Below, one piece after another: positions 33,910 to 41,684 of a stretch of DNA of 64,000 nt. The notes beneath the pieces were generated by a model that was not told the origin of the DNA, made no database searches, and worked only from the letters and a program-made list of their open reading frames with translations. Location: the NCBI RefSeq assembly GCF_030705305.1, contig NZ_JAUZEE010000008.1:62001-126000 (forward strand), written 5' to 3'. Both the position numbers and the translations under genes were made by a program. How positions within the stretch are numbered: position 1 is the first letter of the stretch; each line of letters begins with the position of its first letter. This stretch comes from Leptothrix discophora (GTDB lineage Bacteria; Pseudomonadota; Gammaproteobacteria; Burkholderiales; Burkholderiaceae_C).

Positions 33910-33948
33910 GGCGCCTCGAAGCGGCTGTGAGCCGCTGTTACAGGCGCC
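33910..33948. repeat. nested hairpin in a divergent intergenic region
   Basis: Outer stem GGCGCCT (33910-33916) / AGGCGCC (33942-33948) encloses an inner stem AGCGGC-tgtga-GCCGCT (33920-33936). A second perfect inverted repeat GGGTGG-caca-CCACCC lies at 34040-34055. Both lie in the 242-bp gap between two divergent genes, so they could be operators or RNA structures. Confidence 0.55.
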
Positions 33949-34107
33949 ACACCCCTTGAATCGGGGGAACGCGGCTGGCGCCGAGGACGCAGGATGGCAA
34001 CCCTGAGGTCTTTTTGCCTCAACCGGGACCGCGAGACGTGGGTGGCACACCACCCAGCCTGTAAACAATGGAAACTGTCGGAATACCGAAGCGGAGGCGA
34101 AAGACCC

Positions 34108-35877
34108 ATGCAAGCATCGGCCCGAGTGACGCATCGCCGCCGGCAGCCTGAAGGCTGGTGGGCGCTGCTGGCCGGCGCCTTGCTGGCAGGCACGGCCCAG
34201 GCGCAGTCGATCGACATCGCCAGCGCCCGGGCGCGGGTCGGTGCGCCGATCGAGCTGGTGCTGCGCGTGCGGGCCACCGACCTCGAACCCGGCACCTCGT
34301 TGCAGCGTTGCGTGCAGGCCACGGTCTTCCACGGCAACGAATCCGGCAGCGTCACCACCTTGCGCACCGGCACCGTCAACTGGGCCAGCGACGGCGAGAT
34401 CCGCGTCACCCTGAGCGACGACGAGCCGGTGCGCGAGCCGGTGGTGCGCATCCGCGCGGCGCTGGTGTGCGGTGCCCGCTACACGCGCGAGTTCACGCTG
34501 CTGGTCGATCCGCCGCTGGAGACCGCCGCGGTCCAGCCGCTGTCCGGACGCGACGGCGATGCCGGCATCGCGGCCATCCAGATCGAGCCCGGCGTGTCGG
34601 CCGAGGTCGGCACAGGTGCGACGGCCCAGCCGGGCAACGGCACGGCCACCTTGCGGGCCCTGCCGCCGCGCACCCGGGCCGACCGGTCGAACCGGGCGGC
34701 AGCCGCTTCGGCCAGCGCATCGGCGCCGGTGCGAGCCGTGCGGGCGGCCGAGGCGCCGGCACCGGCCGCCGCGGCGGTCGCGCCCTCGGTCACCTCGACC
34801 CAGGCCGCAGCCGAGATGACCGCAGCCGTCGAGCGTCTCTACCAGCAGATCGAATCGATGCGCGACGAGCAGCGCCAGTCGCAGGAGGCGCTGACCGCCC
34901 TGCGCGCCCGGCTCGACCAGACCGAGCACGAGCGCGACCAGGCCGGCGACAGCGCCGGCACGCTGCGGACCGCCCTCTATGTCGCGCTGGGCGTCCTCGG
35001 GGTGCTGCTGCTGCCGCGCCTGCTCGGCTTCGGATGGATCTTGACGCGCTACCTGATCAACCAGCGTCGCCGCCGCGGCACCGCGACGCCGGTGGGGCGC
35101 GACACCACCTTCGAGCTGATGGAGGACGATGCCCAGGCCGACGCGGTGGTGGCGCCTTCGCGCTGGGCCGTCTCGGTCGCGCCGTCGGCCTGGGGCCGTG
35201 ACGCCTATTCGAGCCGCGACGTGCTGCATGCCGATCCGGGCCCCGAACGTGGGTGGAACCGCGACGTCCCGGCGCCACCGCCCAAGGTGTCGACGCGGAC
35301 CTACGTGCCGGTGCCGCAGGTGCTGCCCGATGAATCGACCGAGTTCGATCCCGAAGGCCTGGACGACTCCCGCCACGCCCTGCTGCTGGAGAAGATCGAT
35401 GCCATCGCCGCCGAGGGCGCCCCGGGCGCCAGCGCGACGCTGCTCGAAGGTGCGCTCAAGGGCCGCATCGGCCGCAGCCCCGGCATCTACCTGCGCTTGC
35501 TCGACCATTACCGCCAGCTCGGCCAGCCGGCCAACGTCGAACGCGTGCTCGGCGAGCTGTGCGGGCACTACAACGTGCGGGCCGACCTGAGCGCCGCCGA
35601 CGGCCACGAGGGTGCGCCGCTGGAAGAGCATCCGGACATCTGGCCGGCCATCCGCGACGCCTGGCATGCCCACGGCGTGGCGGCGCTGCTGGCGGCGGTG
35701 ATCCGCCGGCCGAGCTTCCACACGCCGCTGTCGCTGGCCGCCTTCCGCGAGGCGGTCTGGCTCTATGCCGTGGCCCGGCTGCGCGACGAGCCGGTCGGAC
35801 GCGGCGGCAGCGGCGGTGGCGTCGCCCAGCACGAGCCGCTGCAGCGCGTCGAGCAGTCGGTCGACGTCGTCAGCTGA
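34108..35877 (+). CDS. FimV-like bitopic membrane protein
   Basis: 589-aa protein. Signal peptide (about 1-33, ending AQA), a periplasmic beta-rich domain with two cysteines (about 66 and 117), an Ala/Pro/Ser-rich linker (about 165-230), a coiled coil (about 235-287, VERLYQQIESMRDEQRQSQE), one membrane helix (about 290-315) and a cytoplasmic region ending in a helical, TPR-like domain (LLEGALKGRIGRSPGIYLRLLDHYRQL). The order resembles FimV/HubP polar-landmark proteins, although no LysM domain is seen. GGAGG precedes ATG 34108. A function in polar organisation or pili is only an analogy. Confidence 0.65.
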   Translation: MQASARVTHRRRQPEGWWALLAGALLAGTAQAQSIDIASARARVGAPIELVLRVRATDLEPGTSLQRCVQATVFHGNESGSVTTLRTGTVNWASDGEIRVTLSDDEPVREPVVRIRAALVCGARYTREFTLLVDPPLETAAVQPLSGRDGDAGIAAIQIEPGVSAEVGTGATAQPGNGTATLRALPPRTRADRSNRAAAASASASAPVRAVRAAEAPAPAAAAVAPSVTSTQAAAEMTAAVERLYQQIESMRDEQRQSQEALTALRARLDQTEHERDQAGDSAGTLRTALYVALGVLGVLLLPRLLGFGWILTRYLINQRRRRGTATPVGRDTTFELMEDDAQADAVVAPSRWAVSVAPSAWGRDAYSSRDVLHADPGPERGWNRDVPAPPPKVSTRTYVPVPQVLPDESTEFDPEGLDDSRHALLLEKIDAIAAEGAPGASATLLEGALKGRIGRSPGIYLRLLDHYRQLGQPANVERVLGELCGHYNVRADLSAADGHEGAPLEEHPDIWPAIRDAWHAHGVAALLAAVIRRPSFHTPLSLAAFREAVWLYAVARLRDEPVGRGGSGGGVAQHEPLQRVEQSVDVVS

Positions 35878-36091
35878 GCCGGGTCCGGTTCGGCAGGCCG
35901 CGCGGCCGCTTGTTCGATGGTGCGGGACGCACGGGCGGGGAATCGAAGGGACGCAAGCCGTTGGCCAAGCACTGGCCCCTGCTGAAGCAAGCTCGCCAGC
36001 GTCACGCGTTCTTCAGGCTTGAATCCGCCCGCACTTTTGCGCACACGGAAGCCACCCCCCATCGTCGGCAAGAAGGCGCGCACCGAACACA

Positions 36092-36134
36092 ACTGAGCAG
36101 TTCACTGAGCGGTTCACTGAGCAGTTCACTGAGC
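36092..36134. repeat. 12-bp tandem repeat over a stop codon
   Basis: Three copies of ACTGAGCRGTTC plus a partial fourth (ACTGAGC). Copies 3 and 4 overlap the stop codon of the 149-aa gene. It marks the left limit of the lower-GC accessory region. Confidence 0.75.
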
Positions 36135-36575
36135 CTGCCTCGACAACGGTCGTTGCACCCATGTGCCGTCGGCCAGGACTTCCCTGCGCTCTTCAAGTCC
36201 GCAGTCGGGATCTTCGTAAGGCTTCTCATAAACAACGCGGTACGCGTTGCCCACTTCCTCCTTGAGCCAACGGGACAATTGCAGACCTCGCTCATGAAAG
36301 GCGGCCCAATCCCATCCGCTGGCGTCGAAGTCGTCGGAAAAGAACGACGTCCGATCAAACTCGATCGCCCAGTCTGCGAACTTTCGCCAGAGCCCTTCCG
36401 ACATCGGGCAGGCCTCACCCCAACATGCGCCATCACAGATGTTTCCGCCGACGCCCGCCTGTCCTGGTGCATCGATGCGCCACAAGAATGGCGCGAAGCC
36501 ATCGTCCACCATCACGGTGAGGATCGGGACAAACGGCTGGGGGGCCGTCGCCGTGTCATCCGCTTCTGTCGTCAT
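36126..36575 (-). CDS. hypothetical protein, last gene of the RtcB operon
   Basis: 149-aa protein I do not recognise. It is acidic and Trp/Phe-rich, with a cysteine cluster GNICDGACWGEACP (about 44-57) and an aromatic central part (FSDDFDASGWDWAAF). No signal peptide or membrane segment. Its ATG overlaps the stop of the preceding small ORF (ATGA), so it is translationally coupled to the RtcB operon. The cysteine cluster could bind a metal, which is inference. Confidence 0.65.
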   Translation of the reverse strand: MTTEADDTATAPQPFVPILTVMVDDGFAPFLWRIDAPGQAGVGGNICDGACWGEACPMSEGLWRKFADWAIEFDRTSFFSDDFDASGWDWAAFHERGLQLSRWLKEEVGNAYRVVYEKPYEDPDCGLEERREVLADGTWVQRPLSRQAQ

Positions 36576-36786
36576 TTGATCTCCCAGGGTTGCGTGCCCT
36601 TCAGCCAGGCTGATTCGATATCGGCCGGATTCATGGCTCCATCCCGCAGCAGGTGTTCATCGAACCCAACACGCACCCGATCAGACGCTCGTGGTCCTGC
36701 AGGCATTGCGTCCAGCCGCCCGGATCCTTTTGCCGGATGAGGGCGATCGGCAGGACAAAGTCGATGTATTCAAGTGCCATGGCCAT
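36572..36786 (-). pseudogene. small ORF of the RtcB operon, apparently frameshifted
   Basis: Two overlapping frames look like one coding region. From ATG 36786 (AAGGG just upstream, 3 bp after the rtcB stop) the frame reads MAMALEYIDFVLPI...GGWTQCLQDHERLIG, then leaves sense and stops at 36631. Another frame continues with RVGFDEHLLRDGAMNPADIE...GTQPWEIK and ends at 36572, overlapping the next start as ATGA. The 215-nt span is one base short of 72 codons, consistent with a 1-nt deletion near 36672-36678, either a real mutation or a sequence error. Family not recognised. Confidence 0.45.
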
Positions 36787-36789
36787 GCT

Positions 36790-37986
36790 TCAGCCCTTCA
36801 CGCAGACGACCTGCTTCAGCGTGTGAAGGATCTCGGTCAGGTCACGCTGGTTTGCCATGACCTGATCAATGTCCTTGTAGGCTCCCGGAATCTCATCGAG
36901 TACGCCCTTGTCCTTTCGGCAGATGACCCCTGCGGTCTGCGCCTCCAAGTCAGCCTCAGTGAAGTGCTTTTCCGCCGCCGTTCGGCTCATGCGGCGACCT
37001 GCACCGTGGGCGCTGGAGCAGAAACTCTCAGCATTTCCCTTGCCACGAACGATGTAGCTTCGCGCACCCATGCTTCCCGGCACAATGCCCAGATCCCCTT
37101 CGCGTGCGCGGATGGCGCCTTTGCGCGTCACCCAGACATCGGCGTCATAGTGGTGTTCTTTGGCAACGTAGTTGTGGTGGCAGTTCACAGCCTCGGTGGT
37201 CACAGTAAAAGGCGGCAAATGCCGCGCCAACGCGGCGAGCACCAGGTCCAGCATGGCCTGACGGTTGGCCATGGCGTATTCCTGGGCCCAGTGCACCGCT
37301 TCCACGTAGTCATCGAAGTGTTCGGTGCCCTCCGGGAAATAAGCAAGGTCCCGGTCGGGCAACTGGATCATCCAGCGCGCCATGTCTTTGCGGGCCAGCT
37401 GGATGAAGTAGTCGGCAATCGCATTGCCGATACCGCGGCTGCCCGAGTGCAACATCACCCACACGCGGTCGGACTCATCCAGACACACCTCGATGAAGTG
37501 GTTGCCACCTCCGAGCGTGCCCATCTGATGGGTCCATCTGGAAAACTTGCCGAATGCTTTGAGCAACTGGGGGTGACGGTCGGTGAGCGCTTTCAAGCCC
37601 GGCTCGAAAGGCCGCGCAGCATCCACCAGTACACGGTCATCGGCATGTTGACCACGCCCCACCGGCACATCCCGGGTGATTTGGTCGAAAACCTTCTTCA
37701 AGGCCTTTTCGTCCAGATCGTTGGCCGTGATCGACAACCGGGCGGCCACCATGCCGCAGCCGATGTCCACTCCGACAGCCGCCGGAATAATCGCCTTGTG
37801 CGTGGCGATCACGGAACCGATGGTGGCGCCGATCCCGAGATGCACGTCAGGCATTGCCGCAACGTGGTGATGAACAAAGGGCAGCCCGGCAATGTGGGCC
37901 AGTTGCTCCTTCGATCGGTCGTCGACATCGTCGGTCCAGATCTTGACCGGTACGCGCTGGTCGGTGAGAACTTGTTGAACTGGCAT
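36790..37986 (-). CDS. rtcB: RNA 3'-phosphate/5'-OH ligase RtcB
   Basis: 398-aa RtcB ligase, joining RNA 2',3'-cyclic-phosphate or 3'-phosphate ends to 5'-OH ends with GTP and Mn2+. Metal and active-site residues are seen in order: Asp74 and Cys77 (GVDIGCGM), Asn162-His163 (GGGNHFIEV), His180 (HSGSRG), the CHHN motif (270-272 region) and the guanylated His327 (SSAHGAGRRMSR). All essential residues are intact. It lies 2 bp after the 91-aa gene. No rtcA, rtcR, rsr or prfH gene is adjacent; a MerR regulator and a VIT/VWA protein head the operon instead. Confidence 0.95.
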   Translation of the reverse strand: MPVQQVLTDQRVPVKIWTDDVDDRSKEQLAHIAGLPFVHHHVAAMPDVHLGIGATIGSVIATHKAIIPAAVGVDIGCGMVAARLSITANDLDEKALKKVFDQITRDVPVGRGQHADDRVLVDAARPFEPGLKALTDRHPQLLKAFGKFSRWTHQMGTLGGGNHFIEVCLDESDRVWVMLHSGSRGIGNAIADYFIQLARKDMARWMIQLPDRDLAYFPEGTEHFDDYVEAVHWAQEYAMANRQAMLDLVLAALARHLPPFTVTTEAVNCHHNYVAKEHHYDADVWVTRKGAIRAREGDLGIVPGSMGARSYIVRGKGNAESFCSSAHGAGRRMSRTAAEKHFTEADLEAQTAGVICRKDKGVLDEIPGAYKDIDQVMANQRDLTEILHTLKQVVCVKG

Positions 37987-37988
37987 TT

Positions 37989-38264
37989 CTAATCTCCAGC
38001 CTCAATGTCGTCAAAGGGCTTGTCTGGATCAATCTTGATGACGTCCGACATGGACAAGCCATGCACCGGCCACTCAAACCTGCTCGGCTCCACACGGACC
38101 CTTGTGCGAATCGCTTCGAGGTCGTCCTTGATGGCCTTCACCATCTGGGTCCGCTCGAAAGCCAACACGACCGGGACGGCCGTCTTCTCCCAACCACTCA
38201 GCGCGGGGTCCAGAAGATGGCTTGTTGAGATCAAGCGATCGTTGCGGGTTCTCTGGCATCGCAT
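37989..38264 (-). CDS. hypothetical 91-aa protein between VWA and rtcB
   Basis: Not recognised. The C-terminal 70 residues (SGWEKTAVPVVLAFERTQM...DDLEAIRTRVRVEP) look genuinely coding, and the gene ends 2 bp before rtcB. The assigned ATG 38264 overlaps the end of the VIT/VWA gene by 34 bp, so the true start may be further downstream. No signal peptide or membrane helix. Conservation of its place in the operon would be the best guide to function. Confidence 0.55.
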   Translation of the reverse strand: MRCQRTRNDRLISTSHLLDPALSGWEKTAVPVVLAFERTQMVKAIKDDLEAIRTRVRVEPSRFEWPVHGLSMSDVIKIDPDKPFDDIEAGD

Positions 38265-40705
38265 ACCTCGTCAACCGCACCACCCATGGAAAACACCCGA
38301 TCGGGCCACGCACTGGCTGTCATTCCATCCAAGACTGCCGCCATCGCTTCGACCAAGACCCCATTGATGCCGACTGACCTGTCATCCGGCTCACCAGCGA
38401 AGATGCCGCGAAGTCGCAGTACCGTGGACTCAAGGGCGCCGAGTAGGCCTTCGGACTTCACCAGTGCTTCATGGGTATCTCGCCTGGACAGCAGGTACAA
38501 GAAGGCCTCGACCACTTTGGGCTCGGGATACGGCGTGTCCTGGCGGCTGGCCATCACAAGCTCAAGCCATTCAACCAGCCATTCGCCTACGCCCATCTGC
38601 CGCAACCCCATGTAGGTTGTTGGCCATTCAGACGCGGGTGTGATGCGCAGCCACTCGCTGACCCCGAGGGGCGTCAGACCTGAGTCGTGCTCTGACTCAG
38701 TCCAATATCGCCGGTCCTGTTGGTCGATGATCTGGTCGCGTTTGCGCAGGAAGGCCGGTATGGTTATTTCATCGATCAAACAGAATTTGGCAGATGGCTC
38801 ACGCACCGTCCTGAACACGGCAGGGACAGGCAGCGCGTTTCCATCGTTCCAGTCGAGCGACCCGGACGTTTGATCGTCGACAACCCGTGTTTCATGGAAA
38901 ACGGCACTGCGAGAGAACATCGCCGTCCCCGTGCCAGCCCATCCAGCCGGCACCATTTGATTGATTTTTTGAAGCTCTGGCATATCGATCGCTTTTTCGC
39001 CGTCCGGTCGTTCGTGAACCAGCAGGAAGTTGGTCTTGTCGGTCACCAATTGATAGTCAACGGCCAGCCGGGTCGCATCAACCGGCTGACCGATCGAGAT
39101 GTTGTTGCCGGCCGAGTGGAAATGCACCGACGCCGCCATTCGCGACAGCGTGTCTGCCACGTCCAACCGACTCGGGAGGGTCGCCGTGCCGATCTCCCGC
39201 GGCATGTCGTCGTCCGAACGTCTGCCCAACAGCCGTACTTCACCTGTCGGCAACTGCCCAAACAACGCAAAAGCGTTCACGGTGTCGCCATCAAACACCG
39301 AGGGCAGCAGCGGCGACACCCACTCGGGAACCACGCCCGCAGGCCATTCAAGGCTCAAATCCGCCAGTCGAGGCGACCTCAAGCGCGCAAACATTCGCAG
39401 GACGGCGGGTTCCACCGCCTCGCCAGGCACCACAAAGTCACAGGCACCGCCGGTGGCCTCGGCCAGGCGACGCAGGTGGGTCTCGGCTGGGCTGCTGCCA
39501 ATACCCACGACGAACAAGCGATGTCCGGAGTGTTTGGCCGACTCGATGGTGCGCTCGATCGCGCTGATTTCCCCATCGGTCACCAGCAGAATGTCACTGC
39601 TGACCGGTTGGGCCAAGGAAAAGGTCGATGACAGAGCCGCCTCCATCTCGGTGCCACCCAAATCGGCTTTCAACGCGCCAACCCATCGCTGGGCGGCGAG
39701 TTTTGTCGTGTCAGTCGCCTTCCACAGGCCGCGCGAGCGGTGCTCCACGGTGCTGCCGAACCGAGACAAAGAAAAGCAGTCATCGGCACCGAATTGCCGA
39801 ACGATGGCTTGCAAGGCCCGCTTTGCGGCGTCGATGCTGTCACCCGCCATCGATCCGGAGCAATCGACCAAGATCTTGACGACCGTTGAGGGGATGCCTT
39901 GCGCGCGAATACGAGGGCAAAAGCTGGCCAGGATCGCCACGCGACTGGGAACTACGCAATCTTGAGCAGCAATCGCCACCGAGTCGTGCGCTGGCTGATC
40001 GACGACCAGCGCAAAGTCTCGGTCCAGAGATTCGCGGCGCGCCAATGACACGGTCAGCATACTGCCTTGATCGGAGTTTCCGTGTGCAACACCCACCGGG
40101 TGGCTGGGTGAGGCCACACGTGACTGCGCGAGCTCGCCATGAAGCCGAAGCTCAAGTTCAAACAGATGATCTGCCGTCAGGCTGTGGCTGGGTTCCTGGT
40201 GCGGCATCAGGCCGCCGTCGTGCTGCGCATTGCCGTAGCGGGGCGCAATCACCGTCGGGATGAGCAGCCGCAGGCCGCGTTGTTCGAACTGCAGCGTCTG
40301 GTCATAGCGCAGCGTGATGGCGCCATGCTCACGGGCGGCGAGATTGCCCAGGTTCAGGCTGTAGCTGTGATCACGGTTCTTCTCAAGCATGATCACGGCA
40401 TCTCCCTCCGAGATGGCTTCCTCGTAGTGCGCTTCGGCCTTCTTCTTCTCGACGACCGCGCCCGTCAGGCGCTTGTTTCCCAAGACAACGTCAACGCCCA
40501 GCAAGACGGCACCCCAAGGCAAGGGGAAGCTGTAGACAAGCTCCACGTTCTTGTCGACGGGGTTGCAAAAGCGCTGTTCGATGCGCGCCTCAAACATCAG
40601 ACCGCGCAGGTCTCCTGAAAGCCTGACCCCGATCAAGTTCACCGCTTGTCCGTCCCGCGTCTCCAAACGCGCGCACTCACGCTGGTCCATGTTCTTGCCT
40701 TTCAT
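38231..40705 (-). CDS. VIT + von Willebrand factor A domain protein
   Basis: 824-aa protein. N-terminal VIT (inter-alpha-trypsin) domain (about 10-140; EARIEQRFCNPVDKNVELVY; FPLPWGAVL) followed by a VWA domain whose metal-ion (MIDAS) motif DCSGSMAGDS begins at Asp281, with LLVTDGEIS further on, so metal-dependent ligand binding should be intact. The C-terminal 300 residues are unassigned and mainly helical. No signal peptide, so cytoplasmic. ATG overlaps the MerR stop (ATGA). By analogy with the VWA protein Rsr/Ro60 of other rtc operons it may handle RNA or a protein partner of RtcB; that is inference. Confidence 0.85.
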   Translation of the reverse strand: MKGKNMDQRECARLETRDGQAVNLIGVRLSGDLRGLMFEARIEQRFCNPVDKNVELVYSFPLPWGAVLLGVDVVLGNKRLTGAVVEKKKAEAHYEEAISEGDAVIMLEKNRDHSYSLNLGNLAAREHGAITLRYDQTLQFEQRGLRLLIPTVIAPRYGNAQHDGGLMPHQEPSHSLTADHLFELELRLHGELAQSRVASPSHPVGVAHGNSDQGSMLTVSLARRESLDRDFALVVDQPAHDSVAIAAQDCVVPSRVAILASFCPRIRAQGIPSTVVKILVDCSGSMAGDSIDAAKRALQAIVRQFGADDCFSLSRFGSTVEHRSRGLWKATDTTKLAAQRWVGALKADLGGTEMEAALSSTFSLAQPVSSDILLVTDGEISAIERTIESAKHSGHRLFVVGIGSSPAETHLRRLAEATGGACDFVVPGEAVEPAVLRMFARLRSPRLADLSLEWPAGVVPEWVSPLLPSVFDGDTVNAFALFGQLPTGEVRLLGRRSDDDMPREIGTATLPSRLDVADTLSRMAASVHFHSAGNNISIGQPVDATRLAVDYQLVTDKTNFLLVHERPDGEKAIDMPELQKINQMVPAGWAGTGTAMFSRSAVFHETRVVDDQTSGSLDWNDGNALPVPAVFRTVREPSAKFCLIDEITIPAFLRKRDQIIDQQDRRYWTESEHDSGLTPLGVSEWLRITPASEWPTTYMGLRQMGVGEWLVEWLELVMASRQDTPYPEPKVVEAFLYLLSRRDTHEALVKSEGLLGALESTVLRLRGIFAGEPDDRSVGINGVLVEAMAAVLDGMTASAWPDRVFSMGGAVDEVCDAREPATIA

Positions 40706-41157
40706 GTCTTGCTCTTTGCATCAGCCAACGGCACCGGATCTGCGCCACTGACCTGAGCGAATACCGCCATCACACCCTTGATGAACTGGCGCACCTGCTC
40801 GGGTGACAGGCCCGCACGCCCTGGTTCGATCACCACGTCCACACCGTCGGCCACCATCAGATGGCTTCGCACCTCGACCGAACCAACGGCTCGCGCCCGA
40901 GGTGGTACCGGGTTTTGCTCGCCACGCAGCAGCTCCCGAATCCGATCCAAAGACAGCCCGGCCGCCGTCCACTTCTTGATCAGCAACAGTTGCTCCAGCT
41001 GCTTGGCGCCATAGCGCGCGGCTCGGGTCTCTCCCACGGGACGATCAACCAATCCAATCTGCACGTAATAGCGAACCGTCCGGGGCGGCAAGTCGGCGAG
41101 CACACACAGGTCGGCCAGTGGGTAGCTTGGTGTCGACGACGCTGAATCCGTGTTCAT
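40702..41157 (-). CDS. MerR-family transcriptional regulator heading the RtcB operon
   Basis: 151-aa regulator with an N-terminal winged helix-turn-helix (LADLCVLADLPPRTVRYYVQIGLVDRP; ARYGAKQLEQLLLIKKWTAAGLSLDRIRELL). The C-terminal part (about 85-151) is not the usual coiled coil with metal-binding cysteines, so the inducer is unlikely to be a metal. First gene of the operon and overlapping the VWA gene by 4 bp. ATG 41157 used; an ATG at 41184 is in frame. Confidence 0.85.
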   Translation of the reverse strand: MNTDSASSTPSYPLADLCVLADLPPRTVRYYVQIGLVDRPVGETRAARYGAKQLEQLLLIKKWTAAGLSLDRIRELLRGEQNPVPPRARAVGSVEVRSHLMVADGVDVVIEPGRAGLSPEQVRQFIKGVMAVFAQVSGADPVPLADAKSKT

Positions 41158-41179
41158 GGGCAGATTGAAACACCTGAAC

Positions 41180-41208
41180 TGCATTTATGCAACTGTCTTA
41201 ATTGTCAA
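41180..41208 (-). promoter_or_regulatory. candidate promoter/operator of the MerR-RtcB operon
   Basis: On the minus strand TTGACA (41208-41203) is followed 14 nt later by ATAAAT (41188-41183), inside the dyad TGCATAAATGCA (41180-41191), just upstream of the MerR gene. A non-optimal spacing with a dyad is what a MerR-activated promoter would look like, although here the spacer is short rather than long. Confidence 0.35.
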
Positions 41209-41496
41209 GATCAGCAGCCGCACTGCCCCTGGGGGAACCCATCGGGTCATCATGTCGCGCCGCGGGTCGAGGTACTGCGTGCGGTTGCAGGCCCGCCCCA
41301 GGGCATCCGGCACCGCGTGCGCCAACTGCGCGGCGATGACCTCGGGCGCGATGCCCAGGCGTTCGGCCGCCAGGGTCCGGGCCATGGCACGGAAGCCGGT
41401 GGCGGTCATGTCGTCGCCATCGCTGAGCCGCATGCGGGGGGCGCCCGGCTTGATGCTCCGGATCGTGACGTCGCCGGGGATGAGGTCGCGGACCAT
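41185..41496 (-). pseudogene. remnant of a P4-type tyrosine integrase
   Basis: The reading frame joins an integrase N-terminal piece (VTIRSIKPGAPRMRLSDG) directly to a C-terminal catalytic piece (TATGFRAMARTLAAERLG; QLAHAVPDALGRACNRTQYL; RRDMMTRWV). About 250 residues normally lying between are missing. The Tyr expected in the AYNR motif is Cys (ACNR). It can therefore not be an active recombinase. It points to an older element integrated beside ssrA, to which the RtcB operon may have belonged. Confidence 0.75.
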
Positions 41497-41597
41497 GCCG
41501 GAACTTTTCTGGTGCAGGGATCCGGATCGTGGAGTTCCTGCGGAAGTTCCTGCATCGCGGGCCGAAAGTCGGCGCGCTTCCTTGGGCTGCCATGGAC

Positions 41598-41634
41598 GAA
41601 AAAAAGGCCTAAGTGATTGATTCACTTAGGCCTT
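41598..41634 (-). terminator. intrinsic terminator, minus strand
   Basis: Perfect 13-bp stem AAGGCCTAAGTGA (41604-41616) / TCACTTAGGCCTT (41622-41634) with a 5-nt loop. On the minus strand it is followed by a T run (A run at 41599-41605 on the plus strand). It may be the ssrA terminator from before the island entered. Confidence 0.75.
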
Positions 41635-41667
41635 CTGCACTTCGTTGGTCCTTGCTGGACCCTGTAT

Positions 41668-41684
41668 TGGTGGAGCCGGGGGGA
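41668..41684 (-). repeat. left attachment site: duplicated ssrA 3' end
   Basis: TGGTGGAGCCGGGGGGA is identical to the 3' end of ssrA at 47877-47893, and similarity extends as NNNGAAC. The rest of a tRNA-like or tmRNA fold is absent here. The pair bounds a 6.2-kb element. Confidence 0.85.

Noticed and set aside
36691-37992. Plus-strand 433-codon frame over rtcB
   Set aside because: Antisense to RtcB, which has every catalytic residue in the minus-strand frame.
38074-38313. Alternative minus-strand frame between the VWA and rtcB genes
   Set aside because: Overlaps the VWA 3' end further, ends before rtcB and has weaker coding character than the 91-aa frame.
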